The notes beneath the pieces are model-generated. The model had not been told where the DNA came from and made no database searches. It saw only the letters and a list, made by a program, of their open reading frames with translations. The position numbers were made by a program, and so were the translations under genes. From Mycolicibacterium flavescens (GTDB lineage: Bacteria; Actinomycetota; Actinomycetes; Mycobacteriales; Mycobacteriaceae): a stretch of DNA of 64,000 nt. Of this stretch, positions 10,000 to 17,873 are shown one piece after another (position 1 is the first letter of the stretch; the number at the start of each line of letters is the position of its first letter). Location of the stretch: positions 2,728,001 to 2,792,000 of the forward strand of contig LR134353.1 in assembly GCA_900637135.1 (NCBI GenBank), read 5' to 3'.

Positions 10000-11483
10000 C
10001 TACGTGTGGTCCGTTCCGAGCAACGCGCAGTACGCACGTTCACGATCCGTGAGTGCTGGCGAGGTGATCGCGCCAAAAGCGGCGGCATCGCGGGCGATCC
10101 GAGCCGGCGCGTCTTCCCGCGCGTCGGGGCCCTCGAGGCGAAAGCAGCTCGGCGCGAGAGGCCCGAACAGCAAGGCGCGGCGAAGTTCGCGCCAGTTCTC
10201 CACCGCCGGTTCCACCCCCGCTGCCCGGGCGAACGCCAACGCCGCCAGGTTCATCCGCGTTTTCTGTGGCAGGCCTCGGCGCGAGCGGTACGCCTCGATC
10301 GCACGGCATTGGTCAGCGGCGCTCGGAGCCGGGATGGTCCCGCCCCAGGTGTAGGCGATCCAGCGGGCCTGCAACTCCAGCGGCACGAAGTATCCGCCGG
10401 ACTGATCCCACATCCCCATGAACGCCAAGCCGGGGAGGTCGGGATGGAAGGTATGGCGATCGGTGTCGAGATGAACGTCGTCCGCATCGAGGACTGTTTG
10501 GATCTCGTTGTGCAAGAAGGGCATCGAGAGTTGGAATCCGGTGCCGAGCAGGATGCCTTCGAACTGCTCGGCATGCCCGTCGGCGAAGGTCACGGTCGTA
10601 CCGGCCACCGATGTCATCCACGGGCGCACCTCGATCCGGCCCTCGCCCACCAGCGGCAGGTAATGCTGGCTCAGCGTGACGCCGGCGGCGAACAGCGAGG
10701 GATCGGGTGCCGGGGCGCCGTACTGCTGTGGCATTCCTCCGGCTTCGACGACGATCTCCTTGAGTTGACGGTCGCTCTCGGCGGAAGGCAGTTTCTCGTC
10801 GGCCAGCGCCAGGTACCGGGTGAAGATCCGGTGGTCGGACGGAACACCCGCGGCGAATTTCGGTAGTACGTAGCGCTGACGGCGCTGGGTGACCACAGCG
10901 CGTGCGCCCCGCTGGGCCAGTTCGGCGGCGATCTCCAACGCGCTGACAGCACATCCGGCCACCAGGACACGCTTGTCGCAGTAGGGCGTGGCATCCCGAT
11001 AGTCGAATGTTGGTACGGCACCGAGGGAGCGGGTAAAGCCGTGCAACCCATCGACAGCTGGGACAACGGGCGACTGAAACCGCCCGGTGGCCACGACGAC
11101 GCACTTGTAGCTTTCTTCTTCGCCCGGGATGCCGACCAGCCAGCGACCGTCGTCGTGCCGGACGCTGGTCACCGGAGTCAGGAACCGGATTCGTCGTGAC
11201 AGATCGAACGTCTCGGCATAGCGCGGAGGTAACGAAGGATCTCGAGCGCGGACGGGAAGACGGGGCCTTGGCCGGGGTCGAGGTCGCTGAACGCGGTGAG
11301 GATGCGGCTTGTGTTGGTGTGCATGGCCGGCCACACCCCGCTGCGGCCCCGCTCCCCGGTCCACTGCCCACCCAGGGTGGCGCCGCGCTCATAGATCGTC
11401 GGCTCGAATCCCTGGGCGATCAGCCAGCGCGCGGCGACGAGCCCGCCGGGGCCCGCACCGATGACCGCAACGTCACCGGCCAC
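10000..11483 (-). pseudogene. FAD-dependent monooxygenase, split by a frameshift near 11,221
   Basis: Two frames together make one flavin monooxygenase of about 490 residues. The first (from GTG at 11483, GGAACG upstream) carries the FAD Rossmann motif VAVIGAGPGG, the ERGATLGGQW segment and SALEILRYLR. Then the frame changes at about 11221-11222 and the protein resumes as YAETFDLSRRIRFLTPVTSV, followed by VVVATGRF, the second dinucleotide motif (VLVAGCAVSALEIA) and LLGTGFQLSMPF. One missing base would restore a continuous reading (for example LRDYAE). So this is a pseudogene or a sequencing error. The second part alone lacks the FAD motif and should not be active. It precedes the acyltransferase on the same strand. 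Confidence 0.85.
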
Positions 11484-11572
11484 TGCGCGTTCCAGGGCGC
11501 AGCGCGCCGCCACACTTCGGCATGCGGCGAATGTACTGCGGATGTGTGCCCGTCCATGCCGATCGCGCATTG

Positions 11573-11606
11573 AATCGGCCCGCCACCGTGAGGTGACGGG
11601 CCGATT
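11573..11606 (-). terminator. Stem-loop terminator after the small secreted gene
   Basis: A 15-base stem with one mismatch (AATCGGCCCG at 11573 pairs with CGGGCCGATT at 11597-11606) and a 4-base loop, 12 bp downstream of the stop of the minus-strand gene at 11619. No T tract follows, which is common for mycobacterial terminators. Confidence 0.7.
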
Positions 11607-11618
11607 ATTGAGCGGGGT

Positions 11619-11939
11619 TCAGGGCAGCCGGGTGAGCACCGGGAGCTTGCCGGCTGGCAGCGCCGGGCGCACGCTGGCCGGGTTGCGCTGCGGCGCGGTG
11701 GTGATGACGATCTTGCCGCCGCGGCAGGAGACGAGCTTGCCGTCGACGAAGACGTCCTGTCCGTCGTCGATCGGAATGGGGTAGCCGTCGGCGTCGGTGT
11801 AGGTGCATCCACCACTGCCGGGGGTGGGCTCGTTGTCGACAGCGTGGGCCGTCGCCGGCGCGAAGACGAAGACGGCGAGGGCGCCGATGAGGGTGGCGGC
11901 GTACTGGATACGGGTCGGGCGGCGGGTGATGGTGGTCAT
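11619..11939 (-). CDS. Small secreted protein, unknown function
   Basis: A 106-residue protein. ATG at 11939 follows GAGAGG at a good distance. Residues 1-33 form a signal peptide (basic start, hydrophobic core, APATAHA) and the mature 73 residues contain two cysteines (Cys45, Cys72), likely one disulfide, with a Pro-rich C terminus. I do not recognise a named family. It has its own terminator (11573-11606), separating it from the monooxygenase below. Confidence 0.75.
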   Translation of the reverse strand: MTTITRRPTRIQYAATLIGALAVFVFAPATAHAVDNEPTPGSGGCTYTDADGYPIPIDDGQDVFVDGKLVSCRGGKIVITTAPQRNPASVRPALPAGKLPVLTRLP

Positions 11940-12197
11940 GTCGTGATCCTCTCGGGGGCGGTGCGGAGTGGGGGTGGTGAAAGAAATGATTGCGAGTCGA
12001 CCAGGGGCCGCGTAATCGCCGCGAGGCCAGGATCCGTTCAAGTGAGGGGAGGGTTTTCTATCTCTGTGGTAAGGCCGGCGGTCAGCACCTGCTTACGATT
12101 GAGACAATCTGGCGGACAATGCCTGTCGTAAGTTGCGTGGCAGCGAATTCAGGTGGGTATACGAGGCCAAAATGTCCACCTGCGAAAGGCGACAACG

Positions 12198-12512
12198 ATG
12201 GCAGAGCCCGAGTCCGGCCAGTGGAACGTCGCGGCCAAGGAGAACAGGGTCTACCTCGAACGGGCCAACGACGATGGCGAGTTGTTGTTCGGTGACTCTC
12301 TCGAGCCGCATGAAGCGCGCCAGCTGGCACGGGCGCTGACGAAATTCGCAGACAAGCTCGACGACTCCCCCCGATCCAGCGATGAAGACGACTCCGACGA
12401 GAAGTCCGACGACGAATCGGAGGACGACGACGATGACGATGACGACGAGTCCGACGGCTCGGATGATGGCGACGACGACTCGGACAAATCCGACGACGAA
12501 AAATCCGACTGA
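12198..12512 (+). CDS. Small protein with a Ser/Asp/Glu tail
   Basis: A 104-residue protein from ATG at 12198 with AAAGG 9 bases upstream. Residues 1-54 look folded (QWNVAAKENRVYLERANDDG, then a helix EARQLARALTKFADKLDD). Residues 55-104 are almost only Ser, Asp, Glu and Lys, with a run of eight Asp. The coding DNA is correspondingly a GAC/GAT-rich low-complexity tract. No signal peptide, so probably cytoplasmic. The tail might bind metal or basic partners, which is speculation. A hydrophobic frame on the opposite strand is a by-product of the tract. A stem-loop follows at 12549-12570. Confidence 0.7.
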   Translation: MAEPESGQWNVAAKENRVYLERANDDGELLFGDSLEPHEARQLARALTKFADKLDDSPRSSDEDDSDEKSDDESEDDDDDDDDESDGSDDGDDDSDKSDDEKSD

Positions 12513-12548
12513 GCCCGCCCCGGCTATCGAATCCCATTCTCTGACAAC

Positions 12549-12570
12549 GGCTGCGGCACGCACCGCAGCC
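12549..12570 (+). terminator. Stem-loop after the acidic protein gene
   Basis: A perfect 8-bp GC-rich inverted repeat (GGCTGCGG / CCGCAGCC, 6-base loop) lies 36 bp after the stop at 12512. No T run follows. It is in the right place to end that transcript. Confidence 0.65.
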
Positions 12571-12783
12571 TGAGTCCCCGCGCGGGGTCAACCCTCGGCT
12601 GCGTCTCGCCCCGTGCGCGACGCACCAATCGTTATCAGAAGCAGCGTCCATCGTTACGGAAAACACCGCACGCCCTCTTCACGCCGACGGCCAAGCTGCT
12701 GCACCATATCTTCACGGGCTGCGATGCTGGGGGCATCGCTCGCGCGCAGATCGGTTGGAGACGGCTGCGATGGGGAGGAACAC

Positions 12784-13470
12784 ATGCGCCAACCAGCGGC
12801 GGCACTCGGTGCCGCGATTGTCTGTCTTCTGGTCGCCGGGTGTGCCAGCTCGGTCGGCAACGCGGTGGCGCCGACGCCCACCCAGACGTTGATCCCGCGT
12901 CCCCTGGTGGAGCGCGAGCTGGATGAACTGCTGCTGAATCCCGCTGAGTTGAACGTCGCGATGGGCTCGCAGACCCTGGAGGTCACGAGCGCCCAGAGCA
13001 CCATGTCGGACAATAGCGCCACGATGGAACCGCGGGCATGCCTCGGCATCGACGGTGCGGCGGAGGCGCCGGTCTACGCCGACAGCGGGTACCAAGCCGA
13101 GCGGGATCAGAGCCTCAACGATGGCGACAAGTTCGCCCACTATGTGAAGCAGGCCGTCGTGCTGTACCCGCTCGTGAAGAAGGCCCGGGCCTTCTTCGAT
13201 GCATCGGTGCAGCAGTGGCCGGTCTGCCACGAATACACCCACACGCAGAGCGGGACGAAGTGGACCGTGGGGCCGATCAGTAACAACGACGACGTGCTGA
13301 GTACCGTCGCGACTCTCCAGGAAGCTGCTGCGCCGGGGTGGGCCTGCGGACACGCAGTCACACTGGAGAACAACGTCATCATCGACGTGAACACCTGCAG
13401 CGCTAACCCGGGTGATTCAGCCGCACGGATCGCGAGACAGATCGCGGAGAAGGTGGCGAATCGCTGGTGA
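12784..13470 (+). CDS. Lipoprotein with PknH-like sensor domain
   Basis: A 228-residue lipoprotein. ATG at 12784 follows GGGGAGGAA. The lipobox LLVAGC puts the lipid on Cys20. The mature region has four spaced cysteines (RACLG, PVCHE, WACGH, NTCS), the pattern of the extracellular sensor domain of the kinase PknH and its stand-alone relatives, which form two disulfides around a ligand groove. It would sit on the outer face of the plasma membrane. No kinase is encoded nearby, so it is one of the free sensor-domain lipoproteins common in mycobacteria; ligand unknown. Confidence 0.8.
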   Translation: MRQPAAALGAAIVCLLVAGCASSVGNAVAPTPTQTLIPRPLVERELDELLLNPAELNVAMGSQTLEVTSAQSTMSDNSATMEPRACLGIDGAAEAPVYADSGYQAERDQSLNDGDKFAHYVKQAVVLYPLVKKARAFFDASVQQWPVCHEYTHTQSGTKWTVGPISNNDDVLSTVATLQEAAAPGWACGHAVTLENNVIIDVNTCSANPGDSAARIARQIAEKVANRW

Positions 13471-14079
13471 GAGCGGCTGGTCGAAGGCCGGCAGCAAAGA
13501 TGTCAAGCAGTTGAAAGATTGCTATGCGACTTGGCGGTGACGCCCCGTGGGCCGGTCAATTCTCATTGTTAGTACGCCGCTTATGGCACCTAAAAACGAT
13601 CGATCTTCTTGCTGAAGCAATTGTTTTCTTGATCTCGGAAGCAATTTAAAGGGGTCAGGCGCTCAAAGCTGCCGTGTTCAACCCCTGTGGGGGAGGTTGA
13701 GCGCAGTCCGTCGCTTAGTAACGGGAGGGCTACCACGATCAGGCTGTATACCGTCTACGGGGTTTACCTCGAGAACTGGTCCGCTTGGTATGCGGGTAGC
13801 TGGCGGATGAACACGCGCCTCACAAGTAATGTTTATTCCCACCATCAACGTTGCTCGAATGCCCCTAGGAGCAAATTTTTTACAAAAGCGACAGTTTGAT
13901 TTATCTTTCGGTTACATTGAGCACGTCCGTTGGAAGGCTTTAATGAATCGATCGTCAACGGGCCATTGTTGGGGGCATGGGGGTCTGCATGTGCTGCAAA
14001 CACCCGTCGCTCGATTTCTCGAGGCCGTCAGGCCAGCTTTTTACTCACCACACCACATCGCACTCCTGGGGGATTCATC
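13471..14079 (+). other. 609-bp intergenic region, AT-richer than its surroundings
   Basis: No convincing gene is present; the short open frames have no ribosome site or recognisable protein. The stretch contains AT-rich tracts unlike the flanks, a direct repeat GAAGCAATT around 13613 and 13640, a stem-loop around 13679-13700, and a promoter-like pair at 13879-13907. It seems to be the long regulatory leader of the repeat-protein gene at 14080, possibly with transferred DNA. Confidence 0.6.
13879..13907 (+). promoter_or_regulatory. Candidate promoter for the repeat-protein gene
   Basis: TTTACA at 13879-13884 and TATCTT at 13902-13907 are separated by 17 bp, a good sigma-A type pair. Transcription would begin near 13914, leaving a leader of about 165 bases before the ATG at 14080. 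Confidence 0.55.
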
Positions 14080-15297
14080 ATGGGTAATGCAACATACATC
14101 GGCCGCGTAGGGGCGTTAGCTGTCGCGCTCGGGATCGGGGTCGGACTCTTCGCGACGCCGGTAGAGGCGTTCGCCAAACCGGACACAGGCTCGAGCGCCG
14201 CAAGCGATTCGTCCTCGGCGAAGACGAACAAGACGGACAAAGCGGATAAGAGCACCAAAGTCTCGAACGATTCATCAGCGGCAAAGGCCCCCATGGCGGC
14301 CAAGGCACCAAAACCGCCGAAGGACGTATACGTCTCCAAGAACGGTGTGGTCAAGAAAGACGGCGGCGGCACAGCGTATGCCGAAACCCCAATCGGCAGC
14401 ACTAAAACCAAGGCGAGGGCCACCGGCGCAGGCGCCGAAGCAATAGTGACCAGCGGGAACGACAGCAGTGCCACCGCTAAAGGCACCAATGCCAAAGCGA
14501 CTGCGGGCGGTGGAGTCAAGAACAAAGCCAAGGCTCAGGGTGATGGCAGCATTGCCGCCGCCGGCGATGACGATAGCGGTATCGGTGGCAACAACAACAA
14601 CAACAACACAGCCCGGGCGACCGGCGATGGCAGTAAGGCTTACGCGGGCAGCGGCGGCGACGGCAACAACAACAATAGGGCCACAGTCGACGGCGACAAC
14701 AGCAGCGCCTATGCGGGCGCCAACGGCAATGGCAACAACAACAACGTTGCCACCGTCGCCGGCGAAACCGAAACGGGTACTCCCGGTGATAACAGCGTGG
14801 CCAGCGCGGGTTCCTTCGGCGATGACAACGCCGACAACCGTGCCAGCGCTATCGGTCAGGATGCCACTGCCCTCGCCGGCGGCGGCCAGAACATCGGGGC
14901 AGGGGGCAACGAGAACTCCGGCAACACCGCCACCGCCACCAACACCGGCAGCGATAGCCAAGTAACCGCCGCCGCTGGCGTTATCGGCGAAGGCAACAAC
15001 GACAACACCGCAACCGCCACCAACAGTGGAAGCATGGCCACCCTGCAGGTTATCGCCGGCGCTTTCGGCTTGAACAGCTCCGGCAACACCGCAACTGGGA
15101 CCAATAGCGGAAGCAACACCTTCCTTGACGCTTGGGCTAGCTTCTTCGGCAACGACAACATCAACAACACCGCCACCGCGACCAACATCGAAAACGGCGT
15201 CACAACCAGGGCCCTGGCCGCCGTCGGCAGCCATGGCAATGAGGATCTTGACGCCGTTGCGGCCGACGGCGACGAGGACATTCAGCCGGAGCCGTAG
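14080..15297 (+). CDS. Secreted Asn/Gly-rich repeat protein, probable beta-solenoid
   Basis: A 405-residue protein. ATG at 14080 starts a signal peptide of the mycobacterial GRVGALAVALGIG type, ending near PVEAFAKP (residue 34). Residues 35-80 are a Ser/Lys/Thr/Ala linker. From about 155 to 385 there are eight imperfect units of 24-31 residues: an Asn/Gly turn (GNNNN, GNNDN, NDNINN), then an alternating strand (NTATATN), then a second strand (VASAGSFG, VIAGAFG). The last 25 residues are acidic. Alternating small residues with repeated Asn turns suggest a beta-roll or beta-helix, recalling YadA-head or curli repeats. I know no named family. It is not PE_PGRS: there is no PE domain. Likely cell-wall or extracellular. 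Confidence 0.75.
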   Translation: MGNATYIGRVGALAVALGIGVGLFATPVEAFAKPDTGSSAASDSSSAKTNKTDKADKSTKVSNDSSAAKAPMAAKAPKPPKDVYVSKNGVVKKDGGGTAYAETPIGSTKTKARATGAGAEAIVTSGNDSSATAKGTNAKATAGGGVKNKAKAQGDGSIAAAGDDDSGIGGNNNNNNTARATGDGSKAYAGSGGDGNNNNRATVDGDNSSAYAGANGNGNNNNVATVAGETETGTPGDNSVASAGSFGDDNADNRASAIGQDATALAGGGQNIGAGGNENSGNTATATNTGSDSQVTAAAGVIGEGNNDNTATATNSGSMATLQVIAGAFGLNSSGNTATGTNSGSNTFLDAWASFFGNDNINNTATATNIENGVTTRALAAVGSHGNEDLDAVAADGDEDIQPEP

Positions 15298-15318
15298 TCG
15301 CGCATTCTTGTCCCGCCC

Positions 15319-15355
15319 CGGCGGCGTGGTGTCCCACCAGGGACGCCCGCCGCCG
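15319..15355 (+). terminator. Terminator after the repeat-protein gene
   Basis: A strong two-part stem: GTCCC-ACCA-GGGAC inside outer arms CGGCGGCG (15319-15326) and CGCCGCCG (15348-15355). It starts 22 bp after the stop at 15297. Confidence 0.65.
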
Positions 15356-15460
15356 AGTCGCGGGAGCGGACTTTAGCGACCAGCCGAAATGGTATAAGCG
15401 GCGGTCTTAATAGCGGAACGGACAATTGCTCGCATAAAGACGCGTTGAGCCGACTGTCAA

Positions 15461-15482
15461 CCGATGCCTCCCGAGACATCAC
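15461..15482. mobile_element. Remnant of a second IS481-type end
   Basis: This 22-bp piece starts CCGATGCCTC and ends GAGACATCAC. It resembles the right end of the neighbouring element at 16525-16545 (CCGATGTC ... GACATCACA) and has the same orientation. It directly abuts the left copy of the 16-bp direct repeat, so an older copy of the same IS family probably lay to the left and has been lost except for its end. Confidence 0.5.
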
Positions 15483-15498
15483 ATTGTCGGGCTGACAG
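15483..15498. repeat. 16-bp direct repeat, left copy (tRNA-Pro 3' end sequence)
   Basis: ATTGTCGGGCTGACAG is identical to 16546-16561, where it forms the end of tRNA-Pro and its flank. It bounds the IS element and is best read as the target duplication, or as a trace of repeated insertion at the tRNA end. Confidence 0.8.
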
Positions 15499-16545
15499 TG
15501 TGGTGTTTCAGGACATCGGAATAGGGTGTCTCAAGACATCGGCATAGGTGGGTCGGCCAGTTTCAGCTGGTGTCTAAGGCTCCTGGCACCTTGAGCATCA
15601 TCACCAACTGCGCGTCTCCACCGCCTCGATCAACCGCCACCTCCACGCCGCCGGCCTCGTCGACCCCACCCCACAAAAGCGACCGAAATCGTCCTACATC
15701 CGCTTCGCCGCCGAACAACCCAACCAATGCTGGCAGGCCGACTTCACCCACTGGCGCCTCGCCGGCGGCACCGACACCGAAATCCTGTCCTGGCTCGACG
15801 ACTGCTCCCGCTATGCCATCTCAGTCACCGCACACCACCGCATCACCGGCACCATCGTCGTCACCGAATTCACTAGCTGTACACCACCAAGGCATCCCGT
15901 ACTCCACCCTGACCGACAACGGCATGGTCTTCACCACCCGCCTCGCCGGCGCCAAAGGTGGACGCAACGCCTTCGAAGCCGAACTACGTCGCCTCCACGT
16001 CCACCAAATCAACTCCACCCCCAACCACCCCACCACCTGCGGGAAAGTCGAACGCTTCCAACAACCCCTCACAAAATGGCTCACCCGCCAACCCCGAGCC
16101 GCCACCCTCGCCGAACTACAAACCCAACTCGACGCCTTCACCGACGAATACAACCACCGCCACCCACACCGCTCCCTACCCCACCACGCGACCCCCGCAG
16201 TCATCTACACCAGCCGCCCCAAAGCCAGCCCAGCAACCCGCATCGACACCCACAACCGCGTCCGCACCGACCGCGTCGACCAAGCTGGAGCCGTCACCCT
16301 GCGCGTCAACGGACGCCTCCACCACATCGGCATCGGCCGCCACCACTACCGAACCCGCGTCCTGATCCTCACCCAGGACCACCACATCACCGTCATCAAC
16401 GCCGCCACCGGACAAACCCTGCGCGACTTCACCCTCGACCCCACCAGGGACTACCAACCCACCGGCGCCCCCAGAGGCCCCAAACGCAAAAAAACCGCGG
16501 ACCTAAAGTAGGTCCGCGGCTATTCCGATGTCTTGCGACATCACA
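15499..16545 (+). mobile_element. Degenerate IS481-family insertion sequence
   Basis: A 1,047-bp element bounded by inverted ends of 26 bp (15499-15524 and 16520-16545; the inner core GACATCGGAATAG is identical). Inside the left end GACATCGG(A/C)ATAGG occurs twice (15512-15525, 15535-15548), a double-end layout I recall from mycobacterial IS481 relatives. The ends are flanked by a perfect 16-bp direct repeat. The transposase inside is damaged. The element lies against tRNA-Pro and leaves that gene intact. Confidence 0.8.
15599..16511 (+). pseudogene. IS481-type transposase, truncated and frameshifted
   Basis: Starting at 15599 one frame reads HHQLRVSTASINRHLHAAGL, the KRPKSSYIRFAA linker and CWQADFTHW (first catalytic Asp), then SWLDDCSRY. 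Around 15870-15880 the reading must shift to another frame, which gives GIPYSTLTDNGMVF (second Asp), GKVERFQQ (catalytic Glu) and the C-terminal domain ending at 16511. The N-terminal helix-turn-helix part, roughly the first 90 residues of relatives, is missing. With truncation and frameshift it cannot make an active DDE transposase. Confidence 0.85.
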
Positions 16546-16561
16546 ATTGTCGGGCTGACAG
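16546..16561. repeat. 16-bp direct repeat, right copy (within tRNA-Pro end)
   Basis: Second copy of ATTGTCGGGCTGACAG; bases 16550-16561 belong to the acceptor and T-arm side of tRNA-Pro. The first copy is at 15483-15498. Confidence 0.8.
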
Positions 16562-16623
16562 GATTTGAACCTGCGACCACTTGACCCCCAGTCAAGTGCG
16601 CTACCAAACTGCGCCACAGCCCG
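16550..16623 (-). tRNA. tRNA-Pro (anticodon GGG)
   Basis: The minus strand folds as a full cloverleaf: acceptor CGGGCTG with CAGCCCG, D-arm GCGCAGTTTGGTAGCGC, anticodon stem CTTGA/TCAAG with loop CTGGGGG (anticodon GGG), T-arm with GGTTCAAATCC, and discriminator A at 16550. CCA is not encoded. A decayed IS481-type element abuts its 3' end. Confidence 0.95.
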
Positions 16624-16733
16624 CGGCGCCGCCGGGATCGCCGGCAGCAGGTCGAAATGCTACCGCAGTCCTGGCTCCACTTCCCAACCGCCTTGGCGAA
16701 TGGACCTCTGAGTTAACACACCATTTCAGCGGC

Positions 16734-17648
16734 CTACGGAGCAACGCTCGGCACCACCTCGACCTCGCTGGCCACCGGCGCGGATACCACGGGCCGACGG
16801 TACCGCCACGCCACGTAAAGCGCTGCGGCCCAGCCAATTACGATCAGCGTGTAAACACCCGTCGACCACGGCCATTCGATACCGAAGTAATGCACCAGCT
16901 TCTGGCTGTTGGTCACCACGATGACACCGCCGACGGCCGTGCCCAACAGCGCGGGCCGGATCCGGCTCACCAGCCACGCGGCGAACGGGGCGGCGACCAC
17001 GCCGCCCACGGCGAGTCCGAGCACCACCGGCAGGTTCTCGACGAACTCCTCGCGCAACCCGATACCGAAACCGACCGAGGCCGAGGCCGCCACTAGGAAC
17101 TCCGAAGCGCTGACCGAACCGATCACCGTGCGCGGGGCCGTCTTACCGCGCGACAGCAACGTGCTCGTCGTCACCGGGCCCCAGCCACCACCACCGGACG
17201 CGTCGATCAACCCGCCGAACAACCCGAGCGGGCTGAGGAACCTCGCGGTATGCGGTGTCTCACCGTGCCGCATCACCGGAGGGTTGCGCAGCGAGAACCG
17301 CAACAGCACGTAGATTCCGATCGCGACCAGGATCCCCGCCATCAACGGGGCGGCATGCTCGGTCGACAGCGACGACAGCACGGTCGCACCTACGAACGCC
17401 CCGATCGCACCGGGCAGGCCCAGCTTCAGCACGATCGACCAGTCGATGTTCTTGAACCGCCAGTGCGACAGACCCGAGGCCAGCGTCGTGCCGACCTCGG
17501 CCAGGTGCACCGCGGCGCTCGCCTGGGCAGCTCCGAGGCCACTGAGCACCAGCAGCGTCGAGGCGGTCACGCCGAACGCCATGCCCAGCGCGCCGTCCAC
17601 CAGCTGCGCTCCGACACCGACGAGCGTGAATATCAGAAGCGAACGCAC
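16734..17648 (-). CDS. TSUP family permease (TauE/SafE type)
   Basis: A 304-residue membrane protein with about eight helices and the duplicated TauE/SafE architecture: GVGAQLVDGALGMAFG in the first half and GLFGGLIDASGGGGWGP in the second. Members export sulfite, sulfoacetate or related organic anions, or import sulfur compounds. GTG at 17648 is the first start after a candidate short leader ORF. It is followed 100 bp later by tRNA-Pro on the same strand. A second TSUP gene lies upstream, but 225 bp and a promoter-like site separate them. Confidence 0.9.
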   Translation of the reverse strand: MRSLLIFTLVGVGAQLVDGALGMAFGVTASTLLVLSGLGAAQASAAVHLAEVGTTLASGLSHWRFKNIDWSIVLKLGLPGAIGAFVGATVLSSLSTEHAAPLMAGILVAIGIYVLLRFSLRNPPVMRHGETPHTARFLSPLGLFGGLIDASGGGGWGPVTTSTLLSRGKTAPRTVIGSVSASEFLVAASASVGFGIGLREEFVENLPVVLGLAVGGVVAAPFAAWLVSRIRPALLGTAVGGVIVVTNSQKLVHYFGIEWPWSTGVYTLIVIGWAAALYVAWRYRRPVVSAPVASEVEVVPSVAP

Positions 17649-17662
17649 AGGTTCGACTGCTT

Positions 17663-17731
17663 TCAGAAGTGGTCAGCGCGGCGGGCCGACCAGACGGACA
17701 GTGGGCGCGTAATCAGATGCGCGCGCGACAC
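17663..17731 (-). CDS. Candidate 22-codon leader peptide before TSUP gene
   Basis: GTG at 17731 (a second GTG precedes it) opens a 22-codon frame ending TGA at 17663-17665, only 14 bases before the TSUP start. Its sequence contains LITRPLSVWSARRADHF. Actinobacteria often place short leader peptides with an L-x-T-R segment before sulfur genes, usually ending in Cys; this one has no Cys and no clear ribosome site. It is a possibility, not a firm gene. Confidence 0.3.
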   Translation of the reverse strand: MSRAHLITRPLSVWSARRADHF

Positions 17732-17857
17732 CACTCGTCAAAGGCGATGATGCGGCGTGACGGCCAGAACGGCTCGAGAGCGCAGAGGGCAGACGGCGCG
17801 GTGCGGAATCGGCGTTCGGCCACCCGGCTCCCCTTCCTGGTCAGTCAGCTTCGACTA

Positions 17858-17863
17858 ACCATA
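17858..17863 (-). promoter_or_regulatory. Candidate -10 (TATGGT) for TSUP gene
   Basis: TATGGT fits TANNNT and lies just below the stop of the upstream TSUP gene. It would give a leader of roughly 200 bases containing the short frame at 17663-17731. No good -35 is seen. Confidence 0.35.
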
Positions 17864-17873
17864 CAGAACTGCT

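Noticed and set aside
12093..12563. Hydrophobic minus-strand frame that looks like a membrane protein
   Set aside because: It is the complement of the GAC-rich acidic tract, which reads as Val/Ile; no ribosome site or family resemblance.
13687..13899. 70-codon frame in the AT-rich region
   Set aside because: No ribosome site, no recognisable domain, and it overlaps the promoter candidate at 13879-13907.
14275..15234. Gly/Val-rich minus-strand frame resembling a PGRS protein
   Set aside because: It is the complement of the Asn/Gly/Ala repeats of the plus-strand gene, which has the signal peptide and start.
14080..15297. Repeat protein as a PE_PGRS family member
   Set aside because: There is no PE domain, and the repeats have Asn turns and Ala/Thr strands, not GGAGG-type repeats.
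15499..16623. Tyrosine-integrase genomic island at tRNA-Pro
   Set aside because: The duplicated tRNA end flanks only a DDE-type IS relic; no integrase gene of the phage type is seen.
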